NCBI GenBank assembly: GCA_024641745.1 | Contig: JAHECL010000006.1 | Location: 1-50,873, forward strand | DNA from: Gemmatimonadota bacterium | GTDB taxonomy: Bacteria > Gemmatimonadota > Gemmatimonadetes > Gemmatimonadales > GWC2-71-9 | Direction of reading: 5' to 3' | Length of the DNA stretch: 50,873 bases | Notes under the pieces: model-generated | What the model saw: only the letters and a program-made list of their open reading frames with translations | Database searches by the model: none | What the model was told of the DNA's origin: nothing | Program-made: the position numbers and the translations under genes | In this document: positions 26,219 to 34,765 of the stretch, one piece after another | How the letters are laid out: each line of letters starts with the position of its first letter | Numbering within the stretch: position 1 is the first letter of the stretch

Positions 26219-27655
26219 TCAGTACCCCGCCGCGGACGCTGGAAACCAGGGGGTGACGACGATCTCGCCCTGCACGCGCCGGACAGCGTCCGCCTCGGTG
26301 GCCGTCGCCCAGTAGTTGCTGCCCGCCACCAGCACCGGGGCCACGATGAACCACCGCTGGGCGCGCAGGAAGACGTTGCCGGACACCTGGGTCTCCCGCC
26401 CGGCGGAATCGGCCACCAGTCCCTCGTCCAGGTTGTCGAAGGTATTGCCGCGGACCCGTGCGTGGGCCGTCCGTTCCAGCACCAGGCCGCGCCCCACACC
26501 GGCAATCACGTTGTCGTCGATGACGTAGTCCCGGCTCGCGGGGCCCGCGGAGTCGCGGATGAAGAGCCGGATCCCCGTCTTTCCCCCAATCACGATGTTG
26601 CTCAAGAGGCGGTTGGCGCTGCCATGCTCGATGGCGATGCCCACCGAGCGCGACCCGAGCACGATGTTGCCCTGGACGGTGGTCCCGGTGGAATACCCAA
26701 GCCAGAACCCGTAGTCCGAGCTGTCGGCGCGGTTCTCCAAGAAGACGTTGCCATGACTGAACGTCGACTCAAAGGCGTTGTGGTACGCCGAAGAACCGTC
26801 ATTCCGGAGCACCATGTTGCCCTGGGAGGGTCGGACGTATCCCGGCTGTCCGCTGAGGAAGAACCCGTCACCCGACCAGGTGATGTCGTTGTCCGCGACG
26901 AGGTTCGAGTCGCTCTGCTCACGGAGGAGGATGCCGGCAGAGTCGCAGCCCCGACGGTAGGCGGGCGACTCGCACCGCACGTTGTGGTGGGCCTCATTGC
27001 GGACAATCACGTTTTGCGACGAGGCCCAGAGATGGACGCCCCAACCGCTGTTGTCGGAGACCACGTTGTCCGCGACGTAGCTGCCCCGGGCGTCGATGAG
27101 CCCGATCCCGTTCTGGGCATGCCGCGCCAGCACCCCCACCACGGTGGCACCGTTGGTCGCCTTGAGCAGGACACCGCCGCCGTACGCCTGCGCGCTGTCG
27201 GCACTGAAGATGTCGAGCCAGTCGGCCTCGTCGTATTGCTCGGGGGTCGAGCGGAGCGCCTGGCGCCGGGAGCCCGACACGTCGACCCGCGCGATCCGGT
27301 GTCCCCGTCCCCCCTCGATCCGGATCCCATGACGGAAACCACGGATGGTACCGCCGTAGATCTCGACGTTGTCGAGTCCCTGGCTCACCACGCCGGCGCC
27401 AACGTACCGCTCGGGGAAACTGTCCCCGCTCTCCAGGGTCACGCCGGTCAGGTCCAACCGGGTGCCCGACCCCGCGATGACCACGACCCCGATCTCACCA
27501 TGGTCCGCGATGCGATACCGCCCCGGACACACCGTGACGTCTCCCTGCACCTGGGTGCCGGCGCGGGTGAGCCGCAGGCAGGGCGGCGACGAGGAGGACG
27601 GGGCCGCGGCGAGCAGCAGGGCGCCGGCAGCGAGCAACGGGATGGGGTTCAGCAT
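26219..27655 (-). CDS. Secreted right-handed parallel beta-helix protein (NosD/PbH1-like)
   Basis: The 478-residue product has a signal peptide (PIPLLAAGALLLAAAPSSSS). It consists largely of parallel beta-helix coils, with many Asn-Val/Val-x-x-N repeats such as NGIGLIDARGSYVADNVVSD, NVIVRNEAHHN and NIVIGGKTGIRLF. Such domains occur in periplasmic NosD-like proteins and in polysaccharide lyases or epimerases. No catalytic set can be picked out, so I do not assign an enzyme activity. Its start overlaps the end of the Nudix gene by 7 bp. It converges with the histidine kinase gene, 6 bp apart. Confidence 0.82.
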   Translation of the reverse strand: MLNPIPLLAAGALLLAAAPSSSSPPCLRLTRAGTQVQGDVTVCPGRYRIADHGEIGVVVIAGSGTRLDLTGVTLESGDSFPERYVGAGVVSQGLDNVEIYGGTIRGFRHGIRIEGGRGHRIARVDVSGSRRQALRSTPEQYDEADWLDIFSADSAQAYGGGVLLKATNGATVVGVLARHAQNGIGLIDARGSYVADNVVSDNSGWGVHLWASSQNVIVRNEAHHNVRCESPAYRRGCDSAGILLREQSDSNLVADNDITWSGDGFFLSGQPGYVRPSQGNMVLRNDGSSAYHNAFESTFSHGNVFLENRADSSDYGFWLGYSTGTTVQGNIVLGSRSVGIAIEHGSANRLLSNIVIGGKTGIRLFIRDSAGPASRDYVIDDNVIAGVGRGLVLERTAHARVRGNTFDNLDEGLVADSAGRETQVSGNVFLRAQRWFIVAPVLVAGSNYWATATEADAVRRVQGEIVVTPWFPASAAGY

Positions 27656-28116
27656 ATGCGGAGCAGGTCCTCCAGGGGCCCGGCGTCACCGCCGGCGAGC
27701 AGGAGATGGATGTCCTCGAGGGCGCGACGGGACCGCGGCCATGCGAGTCGGCCACGGGCGAGGTCCGCCGACAGCCACTCCGCCGCATCGTGCTCGTCGG
27801 AGACCGTGACCGCGGACCCCGGATCCACGAGGGCCACGAAGGCGGGAATCATCGCGACTTCATCGGTGCGGTGCAGGTAGAACGACTCGACCCGGCTCAG
27901 GTTGTAGAGTGCCCCGGCGACCAGTCCGGTCTCCTCATGCAGTTCCCGGAGCGCCCCGTCCACCGGCCTTTCCCCGTCGTCGAGGTGGCCATGGACCACC
28001 TCCCATGCGCCCGGGGAACGACCGGTGGGGCTCCGGCGCAGCACCAGAAACTCGAAGCCCGCCGCGACAGGGCGAGCCACGTAGAGGTCGATCATCGAGA
28101 CCCGAATGCCGGTCAT
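27649..28116 (-). CDS. Nudix hydrolase
   Basis: The 155-residue cytosolic pyrophosphohydrolase carries a perfect Nudix box at 43-65 (GX5EX7REUXEEXGU): G43, E49, R57-E58 and E61-E62, read as GHLDDGE then RELHEETGL. The metal-binding Glu residues are intact. The substrate is probably a nucleoside diphosphate derivative, but specificity cannot be read from the sequence. It lies 21 bp after the PilB-like gene and overlaps the beta-helix gene, so all three appear to be one transcription unit. Confidence 0.93.
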   Translation of the reverse strand: MTGIRVSMIDLYVARPVAAGFEFLVLRRSPTGRSPGAWEVVHGHLDDGERPVDGALRELHEETGLVAGALYNLSRVESFYLHRTDEVAMIPAFVALVDPGSAVTVSDEHDAAEWLSADLARGRLAWPRSRRALEDIHLLLAGGDAGPLEDLLRIC

Positions 28117-28137
28117 CCGCCGCCGCTCCGCCGGGCC

Positions 28138-30387
28138 CTACGTGGCCCGGCGCCGGCTGAGCACGGCATCGAGGCGGGCCGAGAGCGCCCGGGCGCGGAA
28201 CGGCTTGGTCAGGAAATCGTCGGCGCCCAGCTCGAAGACCCGTACCTCATTGTCCTCGTCGCCCTTGGCGGTCAGGACGATGACGGGAATGTCCTGCGTA
28301 CTCGGCCGGGAGCGGAGCTTGGTGAGCACCTCATATCCGTCCAGCCCCGGCAGGTTGAGGTCGAGCACGATGATGTCCGGGGCGACGCGGTCCACCTGGT
28401 CGAGCGCCTGCACGCCGTCGCGAGCCTCATGGACCAGGTAACCATCCCGCTCGAGCAGGTCCTTCATGACCCGGCGCAGCTGGTCCTCGTCATCCACCAG
28501 CAGCACCGACACGCCGCGGGACTCGTCCTCCGCCGGCGCCCCCTCGGCGGGCGACTCCTCAATCAGCTCGAACGCAGTCGCCAGGTCCACGGCCGGGGCC
28601 GCCGGCGCCACCGGTGCCTGGGGCACGGCCGGAAAGACGCCGGTGGGGTAGAGCGACGGGATGCCGAGTGCTGCCTGTCGCGCCCCGGCGGGGCCGTAGC
28701 GCCCCTCCATCGGGATATCCGTCACCCGGAGCAGTTCGTCCACCGACGAGTCGCCCGCGAGGACATGGCGCAGCCCGCTCTCGAACAGCGACAGCATGCC
28801 GTTCTGCCGTGCCGCGGTGGCGATGAGGTCCACGGTGGACCCCTGCCCGATCAGTCGCTCGATGTCGGGGTTCATCGTCAGGATCTCGACAATCGAAAAC
28901 CGCCCCCGGTAGCCGGTCATTGCGCAGTCGGGACATCCCTTGGCCTGATAGAGCGTCTTCGCCCTCGTGAAGTACGGCACCACCCGCTCGGGCACGGGCT
29001 CCTTCTGGACCACGCGGCAGGACAGACAGAGCCGGCGCATCAGTCGCTGGGCGATGACCCCGCGCAGTGCCGCACCGATCTTGTACGCCTGCATGCCCAT
29101 GTCCACCAGGCGGGTGACGGAATTCGGCGCGTCGTTGGTGTGCAGGGTCGAGAGGACGAGATGGCCGGTCAGCGAGGCCTGGATCGCGATCTGCGCCGTT
29201 TCCCCGTCCCGGATCTCGCCCACCAGGACGACATCCGGGTCCTGCCGGAGGATGGAGCGCAGCGCCGTGGAGAAGTTGAGCCCGGCCTTCTCGTTGATCT
29301 GCACCTGGACGATGTGCTTGCCGAGCCGGAACTCGACCGGGTCCTCCACCGTGACGATGTTGACGCCCTCGTTCTGGATCAACCGAATCGCGGAGTAGAG
29401 CGTCGTCGTCTTGCCGGAGCCGGTGGGCCCCGTCACCAGGATGATCCCTTCCTTGAATCCGAGCAGGCGCTCCACCTGGACCTGCTCGTCGGGGAACAGC
29501 CCGAGCGACTCGAGGGAGAGGACCGTCGCCTTCTGGTTCAGGATCCGGATCACGACCTTCTCGCCGTAGGTGGACGGCAGGGTCGAGACGCGAAGGTCCA
29601 CCTTGTTCTCGTTGATGGCGATCCGGGCCCGGCCGTCCTGCGGCCGCAGCCGGTCGGCGATGTCGAGGCCCGACATGATCTTGATGCGCGAAATCAGGGG
29701 GATGCCGGCCGCGCGGGGCACGGTCATCACCTGTCGGAGGACGCCGTCGATGCGGTACCGCACCGTGACGCCGCCGTCGATCGGTTCGACGTGGATGTCG
29801 CTCGCCCGGCTGGTGACACCGTCGGCGAGCATCATGTCCACCAGCCGGATAATGGGTTTCTGGCTGGCCTCGTCCGCCGAGGTGCCGAGGTCGTCCTGTA
29901 TGTCCTCGATCTGCTGCACGTCGGCGCCGGAATCCAGGCCGCCGAGCAGCTTGGAGACGAGGTTCTCCCCCCGATACATCTCGTCGAGCCGGTCCCGGAT
30001 GCGCCCCGGCGACGACAGGAAGAGGCGCACCTCCCGCCCGGTGGCGAAGGCGAGCATCTTTTCGGCGTCAATGTCGAAGGGATTGGCGGTGGCCGCGTCG
30101 AGCGTCGAGTCGGTGATCCGCAGCGGCAGCACGTTATGCTTGCGAGCCACCCCTTCGGGGACCGACTCGCGGACCTTGATGTCCATCGTGGTAAGGTCGG
30201 CAAGCGGGAAGCGAAACCGGGCCGCGATGGCGTTCAGGATCTCGTCGTCGGTCATGAGACGGCGCTGGACCAGCTGCTCCCACAGCGCCGTTGGCGCCTC
30301 CTCGGCAGCCTTGCGCATGGCGGCCATGGCCGCCTCCGGCACCGTGGATTCCAACGTGGGGACCAGCCACTCGTCCAGAAACGGCAT
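28138..30387 (-). CDS. PilB/GspE secretion ATPase fused to a C-terminal response-regulator receiver
   Basis: The 749-residue protein has an N-terminal MshEN-like region (1-160) and a GspE ATPase core with Walker A GPTGSGKT (320-327), Walker B DVVLVGEIRD (385-394) and a zinc site of C454, C457, C485 and C488. A linker rich in Pro and Ala (560-625) leads to an intact receiver domain (627-745): acidic pair D632/D633, phosphoacceptor D676 (VLDLNLPGLDG), T706 and K728 (LTKPF). The core would power pilus extension or type II secretion. The receiver suggests control by phosphorylation or by binding a regulator. No other pilus or secretion gene is in the window. Confidence 0.93.
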   Translation of the reverse strand: MPFLDEWLVPTLESTVPEAAMAAMRKAAEEAPTALWEQLVQRRLMTDDEILNAIAARFRFPLADLTTMDIKVRESVPEGVARKHNVLPLRITDSTLDAATANPFDIDAEKMLAFATGREVRLFLSSPGRIRDRLDEMYRGENLVSKLLGGLDSGADVQQIEDIQDDLGTSADEASQKPIIRLVDMMLADGVTSRASDIHVEPIDGGVTVRYRIDGVLRQVMTVPRAAGIPLISRIKIMSGLDIADRLRPQDGRARIAINENKVDLRVSTLPSTYGEKVVIRILNQKATVLSLESLGLFPDEQVQVERLLGFKEGIILVTGPTGSGKTTTLYSAIRLIQNEGVNIVTVEDPVEFRLGKHIVQVQINEKAGLNFSTALRSILRQDPDVVLVGEIRDGETAQIAIQASLTGHLVLSTLHTNDAPNSVTRLVDMGMQAYKIGAALRGVIAQRLMRRLCLSCRVVQKEPVPERVVPYFTRAKTLYQAKGCPDCAMTGYRGRFSIVEILTMNPDIERLIGQGSTVDLIATAARQNGMLSLFESGLRHVLAGDSSVDELLRVTDIPMEGRYGPAGARQAALGIPSLYPTGVFPAVPQAPVAPAAPAVDLATAFELIEESPAEGAPAEDESRGVSVLLVDDEDQLRRVMKDLLERDGYLVHEARDGVQALDQVDRVAPDIIVLDLNLPGLDGYEVLTKLRSRPSTQDIPVIVLTAKGDEDNEVRVFELGADDFLTKPFRARALSARLDAVLSRRRAT

Positions 30388-30459
30388 GCCGCAGGTTACC
30401 TCGCTGAGCGTGAACCCGAAATAAAGGCCTCCCAGGGTCCTATCGGAAGTGTCGAATCC

Positions 30460-32502
30460 CTAGAGGATGTTCCACCACTCCCGCGAGACATCGACCGTCA
30501 ACTCGAACAACCCGTCGCGGAGCCCCACGCCCCCCTCCACCCGAAGCAGTCCCATGAACCACTCCGTGGCCAGGCCGGCGGTGCTCCGCAACCCGTTGCT
30601 CGCCGCCCAGGGCGTCCCCGCCACCGCGCGTTCGCTCCACCCAAGCCCGATGAACGGCGCAAGGACCATGGTGTGACCGGTGCTCGCGAAGGTACCGAGC
30701 GGAATGGCGGGGGCCGGGAGGTCGAAGCGCCACTCCGCCTGCGCCACGCCGAGGCTTCGACCGCCGTAGGCCCGGAACGGGTATCCGAGGAGTGTCCCGC
30801 GGCCGCCCATCACAAAGCTCCGATACGCCGGCGTCCCGTCACTCCCGACCCCGGCGTAGGCGAGGACACGCAGGGCACCGGGCCCCAGCGGCGCCCGCCA
30901 GCGGAGTCCGGCCGCGCCCCGGATGTAATCGGTGGGCCCGGAGCCCGCCTCAAGCGTCACCTCGCCGCTCAGATCGTGGCGCACCGCCATCCCGGCGGCT
31001 TCCCGTCGCAGGGTCAGCGCCGCCTGCGTGTACGCTCCTGCGCCGAGCGCGGGATTGGAGCGGTAGGTGCCCCGGGCCGGCGTGGCCACCACCGACATGT
31101 CGTGCGCGTTCGCCACCCCGAGGGTGAGTGCCAGGGTCGTCCGGTCGGCGATCGGCCGTCGCACGCCGGCCTCCACCCAGTTCACCAGGGCGTAGTCACC
31201 GTAGTCCTGCCCTCCCTCCTGCGAGGTGAGGGAGTTCACCACCGGGGCCGTGACCAGGACGTCGCTGACATCCTGCACCCGGCGCCCCGCACCCAGGCTG
31301 ACGGTGGTGGTGCCGATCCCCAGGTCCGCCGTGAGCCGGCCGACGAGGCGCCCGTCGCTGGTGCCATAGGCCGCATAGGGGCGAAGGGTCAGCCGCCGTT
31401 CGGCCGCCTGGACCGTCACGCCAAAGCCGAGTGTCAGCCCCTGCACCCGATTCACGCGGGCCATGTCGCTGAGTGAGTTTGCGGCGATGCGCGTCCCGTG
31501 GAGCCCGCTGAGGGCGCGATCCCCGGCGATGCGCTCGACCTCGCGCCGGAGTGTGGTCATGTCCTGGCGGTTGACCGGTCCCGCCACCGCGGCAATCGCC
31601 TCCTCCAGCGGCTCCGGCCACGCCGTGGCATCCGGGGCGGGCTCCCGCAAGCCGCCAATCGAGGGCGCCCCGTAGAGGGCCTGCGGAAACTCGGCGTTCA
31701 AGGCGTACTCCCCGATTTCCCAGCGCCCGCGGATGATGCCCCGGGCCGGGAAGTCGAGCCAGGTGGTCCGCCGCCGGATCTCAATCGTCTGGCGCTCGGG
31801 GAGCCAGTACCGCCCCTCATACAGCGCATTCTCGAGGACGATGCTGATGTCCTCAAGTTGCGGATCGAGGTACGCCGAGGGCGTGAAGCTGAAGCGGAAC
31901 TGGACGACTTCGGCGGTCGCCACATCGAGGTAGAGGGTCCCGACCACCAGGGGCTGGGTGAACGACCTGGGCCGCACCGCCACCTCATAGACCTGGATGG
32001 TGCGGGTGTTCGCCACCACGGTGAGGGAGTCCTGGAGGGCAAACTCGTAGGCCAGGAGCCCCGCCGGGGAGAGCGGGTGCAGGACGTCGCGCACCTCGTC
32101 GCCCTCGCCGATCCTGATCCGGTTTCCGTAGTTGTTGGTGACGACGCCGAGATGGTCGCGATGGTAGTTGATGTCGGTGGGCAGCCAGGTCCCGTCGCGC
32201 CAGCCGAGAATCGTCTGCTTGCTGAGCGACGGGGCCCGCCAATACACTTCGAGCTGGAGCTCGTCGGCTTTCACCAGGCGGGGCGGCTCGGCGAGGCCCG
32301 AGCCCGCCTGGGCGAGGAAGAAGACGAAGCCGTGCGCGCGTGCCCGGTAGGATTGCAGGCTGGTGTCGGCCTGGACCTGCTGGCGCCGGGCCGATCCCCG
32401 CTCGACGAGGGTCACGACCGCGGGCGCATTCCACGCTTGGGCGGCAAGCGACGGGACACCGCCCATCGCCACCACCGCCAGGAACCAGGACCGGAAGGGC
32501 AT
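30460..32502 (-). CDS. Outer-membrane beta-barrel protein, Omp85/surface-antigen-like
   Basis: The 680-residue protein has a signal peptide (FLAVVAMGGVPSLAAQA). Its N-terminal region of about 310 residues is rich in beta strands. It includes SLSKQTILGWRDGTWLPTD and LPERQTIEIRRRTTWLDFP, reminiscent of DUF5686-type proteins from other diderms (tentative). A C-terminal barrel contains FVMGGRGTLLGYPFRAYGGR, the Omp85-like GGRGT-x-x-GY signature. The real start is ATG 32502; an in-frame extension to 32748 is antisense to a lipoprotein gene. It is followed by the PilB-like gene after 72 bp. Function unknown. Confidence 0.8.
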   Translation of the reverse strand: MPFRSWFLAVVAMGGVPSLAAQAWNAPAVVTLVERGSARRQQVQADTSLQSYRARAHGFVFFLAQAGSGLAEPPRLVKADELQLEVYWRAPSLSKQTILGWRDGTWLPTDINYHRDHLGVVTNNYGNRIRIGEGDEVRDVLHPLSPAGLLAYEFALQDSLTVVANTRTIQVYEVAVRPRSFTQPLVVGTLYLDVATAEVVQFRFSFTPSAYLDPQLEDISIVLENALYEGRYWLPERQTIEIRRRTTWLDFPARGIIRGRWEIGEYALNAEFPQALYGAPSIGGLREPAPDATAWPEPLEEAIAAVAGPVNRQDMTTLRREVERIAGDRALSGLHGTRIAANSLSDMARVNRVQGLTLGFGVTVQAAERRLTLRPYAAYGTSDGRLVGRLTADLGIGTTTVSLGAGRRVQDVSDVLVTAPVVNSLTSQEGGQDYGDYALVNWVEAGVRRPIADRTTLALTLGVANAHDMSVVATPARGTYRSNPALGAGAYTQAALTLRREAAGMAVRHDLSGEVTLEAGSGPTDYIRGAAGLRWRAPLGPGALRVLAYAGVGSDGTPAYRSFVMGGRGTLLGYPFRAYGGRSLGVAQAEWRFDLPAPAIPLGTFASTGHTMVLAPFIGLGWSERAVAGTPWAASNGLRSTAGLATEWFMGLLRVEGGVGLRDGLFELTVDVSREWWNIL

Positions 32503-32505
32503 CGA

Positions 32506-33120
32506 GTGAGAATATCCCGGGGCCGGACATCCCGAGCAAGCGCTGTGGTGCTCCTCCTCCTCCTGCCGGCCTCCGGCCTCCCGGGCTGCCGCGGCTCCAC
32601 GCCCGGCGTCGAGCCGCCGGCGCCTGGCCCGGGACCGCGTTCCTATGCCGCAGACCAGGTCTACACCGTCGAGGTCTGGGGCGCCCAGGCCCCGGACACC
32701 GTCGTGACGTTCCTGGCGGCCCGGCCACGCTCGATCGTCCTCCGGCACGGTCCCCCCGACAATACCGTCTTCGCCGAGCTGGACATCCCGGCGGGGGCAC
32801 TGGCCCCTCCGGCGGGCGCCGATCGGGTGTCGCTCACCGTTCGCCCGGTGCCGGGCGTCTATGGGCTCACCATCGAAAGCGAGGCGTCACTCACCGCCCC
32901 GGTCACGCTGACCTTCAAGTATCCCGTCCACTTCGCGGCGCCGTCCGACAGCCGCGCACGGTACGCCACCGACGTGCTCTTCGAGCAGGCGCTGGTCGTG
33001 GCGCTTGCCGAACGCGGGGGTGATCGGTTCCAGACCCTTCGGTCGGCCCGGCCCGCGAGCGACAACCTGCAGGCGATGATCTCGAAGCTGGGGCGATACC
33101 AGCTCGTGGCGCCACGCTGA
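32506..33120 (+). CDS. Predicted lipoprotein of unknown function
   Basis: The 204-residue product starts at GTG 32506 with a lipoprotein signal (ASAVVLLLLLPASGLPGC), an Arg-rich n-region and lipobox LPGC. The mature protein is beta-rich, with strands such as VYTVEVWGAQAPDTVVTFLA and VTLTFKYPVHFAAPSD; an Ig-like sandwich is possible. GGAAGGG at 32493-32499 would be the ribosome site, although it lies inside the first codons of the divergent barrel gene. The two start codons are only 3 bp apart, so promoter elements must sit within the opposing coding sequence. I do not recognise the family. Confidence 0.68.
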   Translation: MRISRGRTSRASAVVLLLLLPASGLPGCRGSTPGVEPPAPGPGPRSYAADQVYTVEVWGAQAPDTVVTFLAARPRSIVLRHGPPDNTVFAELDIPAGALAPPAGADRVSLTVRPVPGVYGLTIESEASLTAPVTLTFKYPVHFAAPSDSRARYATDVLFEQALVVALAERGGDRFQTLRSARPASDNLQAMISKLGRYQLVAPR

Positions 33121-33134
33121 GGCACCGAACGCGC

Positions 33135-33140
33135 TAGATT
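33135..33140 (+). promoter_or_regulatory. TAGATT -10 element before the FHA-cyclase gene
   Basis: TAGATT ends 10 nt before the ATG at 33151, predicting a leader of about 4 nt without a Shine-Dalgarno sequence. No clear -35 is visible. Confidence 0.45.
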
Positions 33141-33150
33141 CGGGACCATC

Positions 33151-34761
33151 ATGCCACTCTACTCCCTCATCAGCTTCGGTGGTGACCAGAAATTCGAGCT
33201 CCCCGCCGGACGGACGCTCCTGGTCGGTCGCGCCGTGGAATGCGACGTGCCGGTCTTTGATCCCACCGTCTCCCGGCACCACGCCGAGCTCACCGCCGAC
33301 GAGTCGGGCGAGGGGGTCCGCGTCCGCGACCTGGGCAGTTCGAACGGCACGGCCATCAACGGCGTACGCGTCACCGAGGGATGGCTGGCGCCCAACGACG
33401 CCGTCGCGTTCGGCAAGATTGCGTACTACCTCCGCGCGGTGGAGGTGACGGCGGAACACCGGATCCCGATGCCGACACCGACCGCGGGCCCGAAGGGCGG
33501 CAGCATCGTCCGGCAACTCCCGGTACAGGCGGATACCCCGCTGCGCGTGGACGCGATCGCCGCCGACGGGCTGCTCCGGCTCGGATCCGGGGGACCAGAA
33601 CGCCAGGCAGAGAAGCTCGCCCACCTGCTCGCGCTCTCCGACCGGCTCTCTGGCGAGCTGGACCTCGACCGCCTCCTCGGCACCGTGGCCGACACGACCT
33701 TCCAGGTCCTGAAGGTGGATCGCGTGGCCATCCTGCTGCACGACCCGGCCAGCGGGGAACTGATACCGGCCGCCTCACGCAGCCGGCTGGGCGGCGCCGA
33801 AGGCCTGCGCGTTCCCCAGTCCATCGCCCGCAAGGCGATCGAGGACCGTGTGGCCCTGCAGACGGACAACGCCGCGGCGGATGAGCGCTTCGCCGGCACC
33901 TCGGTGGTGCAGCAGAGCGTGCGAGGCGCCATGTGCGCCCCGCTCCTGGCCGGGGGCGATCAGGTGCTGGGCCTGCTGTATGTCGACAACCTCGCGACGC
34001 CAGGGACCTTCACGGAGGAGGACCTGCAGTTCCTGGTGGCGTTCGGTGGGATCGCGGCCGGCGGTATCCGCGCCGCCCGGTCGGCGGAGCGGGCCCAGCA
34101 CGAGGCGGCCACCCGCGCCAACTTCGAGCGCTACTTCGCGCCTTCAGTCGCCGCCGAGATTGCGGGCCGGACGGGCGCCGCCGAACTGGGCGGCACCCGG
34201 AAGCCCCTCACGATCCTCTTCAGCGACATTCGCGGCTTCACCGCCCTGGCGGAATCGATGGCGCCGGACGCCATCGCCGACCTGCTGAGCGCCTACTTGA
34301 CCGAAATGGTGGACGTGATCTTCGAGCACGGCGGGACGCTCGACAAGTTCATCGGGGACGCCATCATGGCCCAGTGGGGCGCGCCGATTGCGCACCCCGA
34401 CGACGTGGAGCGCGCGCTGCAGGCGGCCGAAGGGATGCAGCGCGCCGTCGACGGGATCAACCGGCGGTGGGCCGCAGCGGGCCGCCCCACCATCGAGATC
34501 GGGATCGGGATCAACTACGGCGAGGTCTTCGCGGGAAACATCGGCAGTCACCGGCGGCTGGAATACACCGTCATCGGCGACGCCGTGAACGTGGCCTCCC
34601 GGCTCTGCTCGGCGGCGGCCCCCGGCGAGATCCTCCTGGCCGACGCGTTCTACCGGCAGCTGGGCACGCAGAAGCCCGCCGTGGAGCGGGCCGAGGACAT
34701 CGAAATCAGGGGTCGTGCGGGGACGGTGGCGGTCTACCGCCTCCGGAGGCGAACCGCCTGA
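33151..34761 (+). CDS. FHA-GAF-class III adenylate cyclase
   Basis: Cytosolic signalling protein of 536 residues predicted to make cAMP. An FHA domain (1-98: LLVGRAVECDVPV, SRHH, DLGSSNGTAINGV) would bind phosphothreonine. A GAF domain covers about 160-310, and a class III cyclase domain 350-536. Metal ligands are D359 (FSDIRGF) and D403 (FIGDAIM). K399 with T473 (EYTVIGD) is the adenine-specifying pair. N480 and R484 (GDAVNVASRL) are the transition-state residues. All catalytic positions are present, so it should be active. The FHA domain hints at control by Ser/Thr phosphorylation. No Ser/Thr kinase is in the window; the only phosphatase is the PP2C at 5410. Confidence 0.95.
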   Translation: MPLYSLISFGGDQKFELPAGRTLLVGRAVECDVPVFDPTVSRHHAELTADESGEGVRVRDLGSSNGTAINGVRVTEGWLAPNDAVAFGKIAYYLRAVEVTAEHRIPMPTPTAGPKGGSIVRQLPVQADTPLRVDAIAADGLLRLGSGGPERQAEKLAHLLALSDRLSGELDLDRLLGTVADTTFQVLKVDRVAILLHDPASGELIPAASRSRLGGAEGLRVPQSIARKAIEDRVALQTDNAAADERFAGTSVVQQSVRGAMCAPLLAGGDQVLGLLYVDNLATPGTFTEEDLQFLVAFGGIAAGGIRAARSAERAQHEAATRANFERYFAPSVAAEIAGRTGAAELGGTRKPLTILFSDIRGFTALAESMAPDAIADLLSAYLTEMVDVIFEHGGTLDKFIGDAIMAQWGAPIAHPDDVERALQAAEGMQRAVDGINRRWAAAGRPTIEIGIGINYGEVFAGNIGSHRRLEYTVIGDAVNVASRLCSAAAPGEILLADAFYRQLGTQKPAVERAEDIEIRGRAGTVAVYRLRRRTA

Positions 34762-34765
34762 GACG

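Noticed and set aside
27706-31476. A 1256-codon open frame on the plus strand
   Set aside because: It runs antisense across the Nudix, PilB-receiver and barrel genes, all of which have complete motifs on the minus strand. Composition is typical of a GC-rich shadow.
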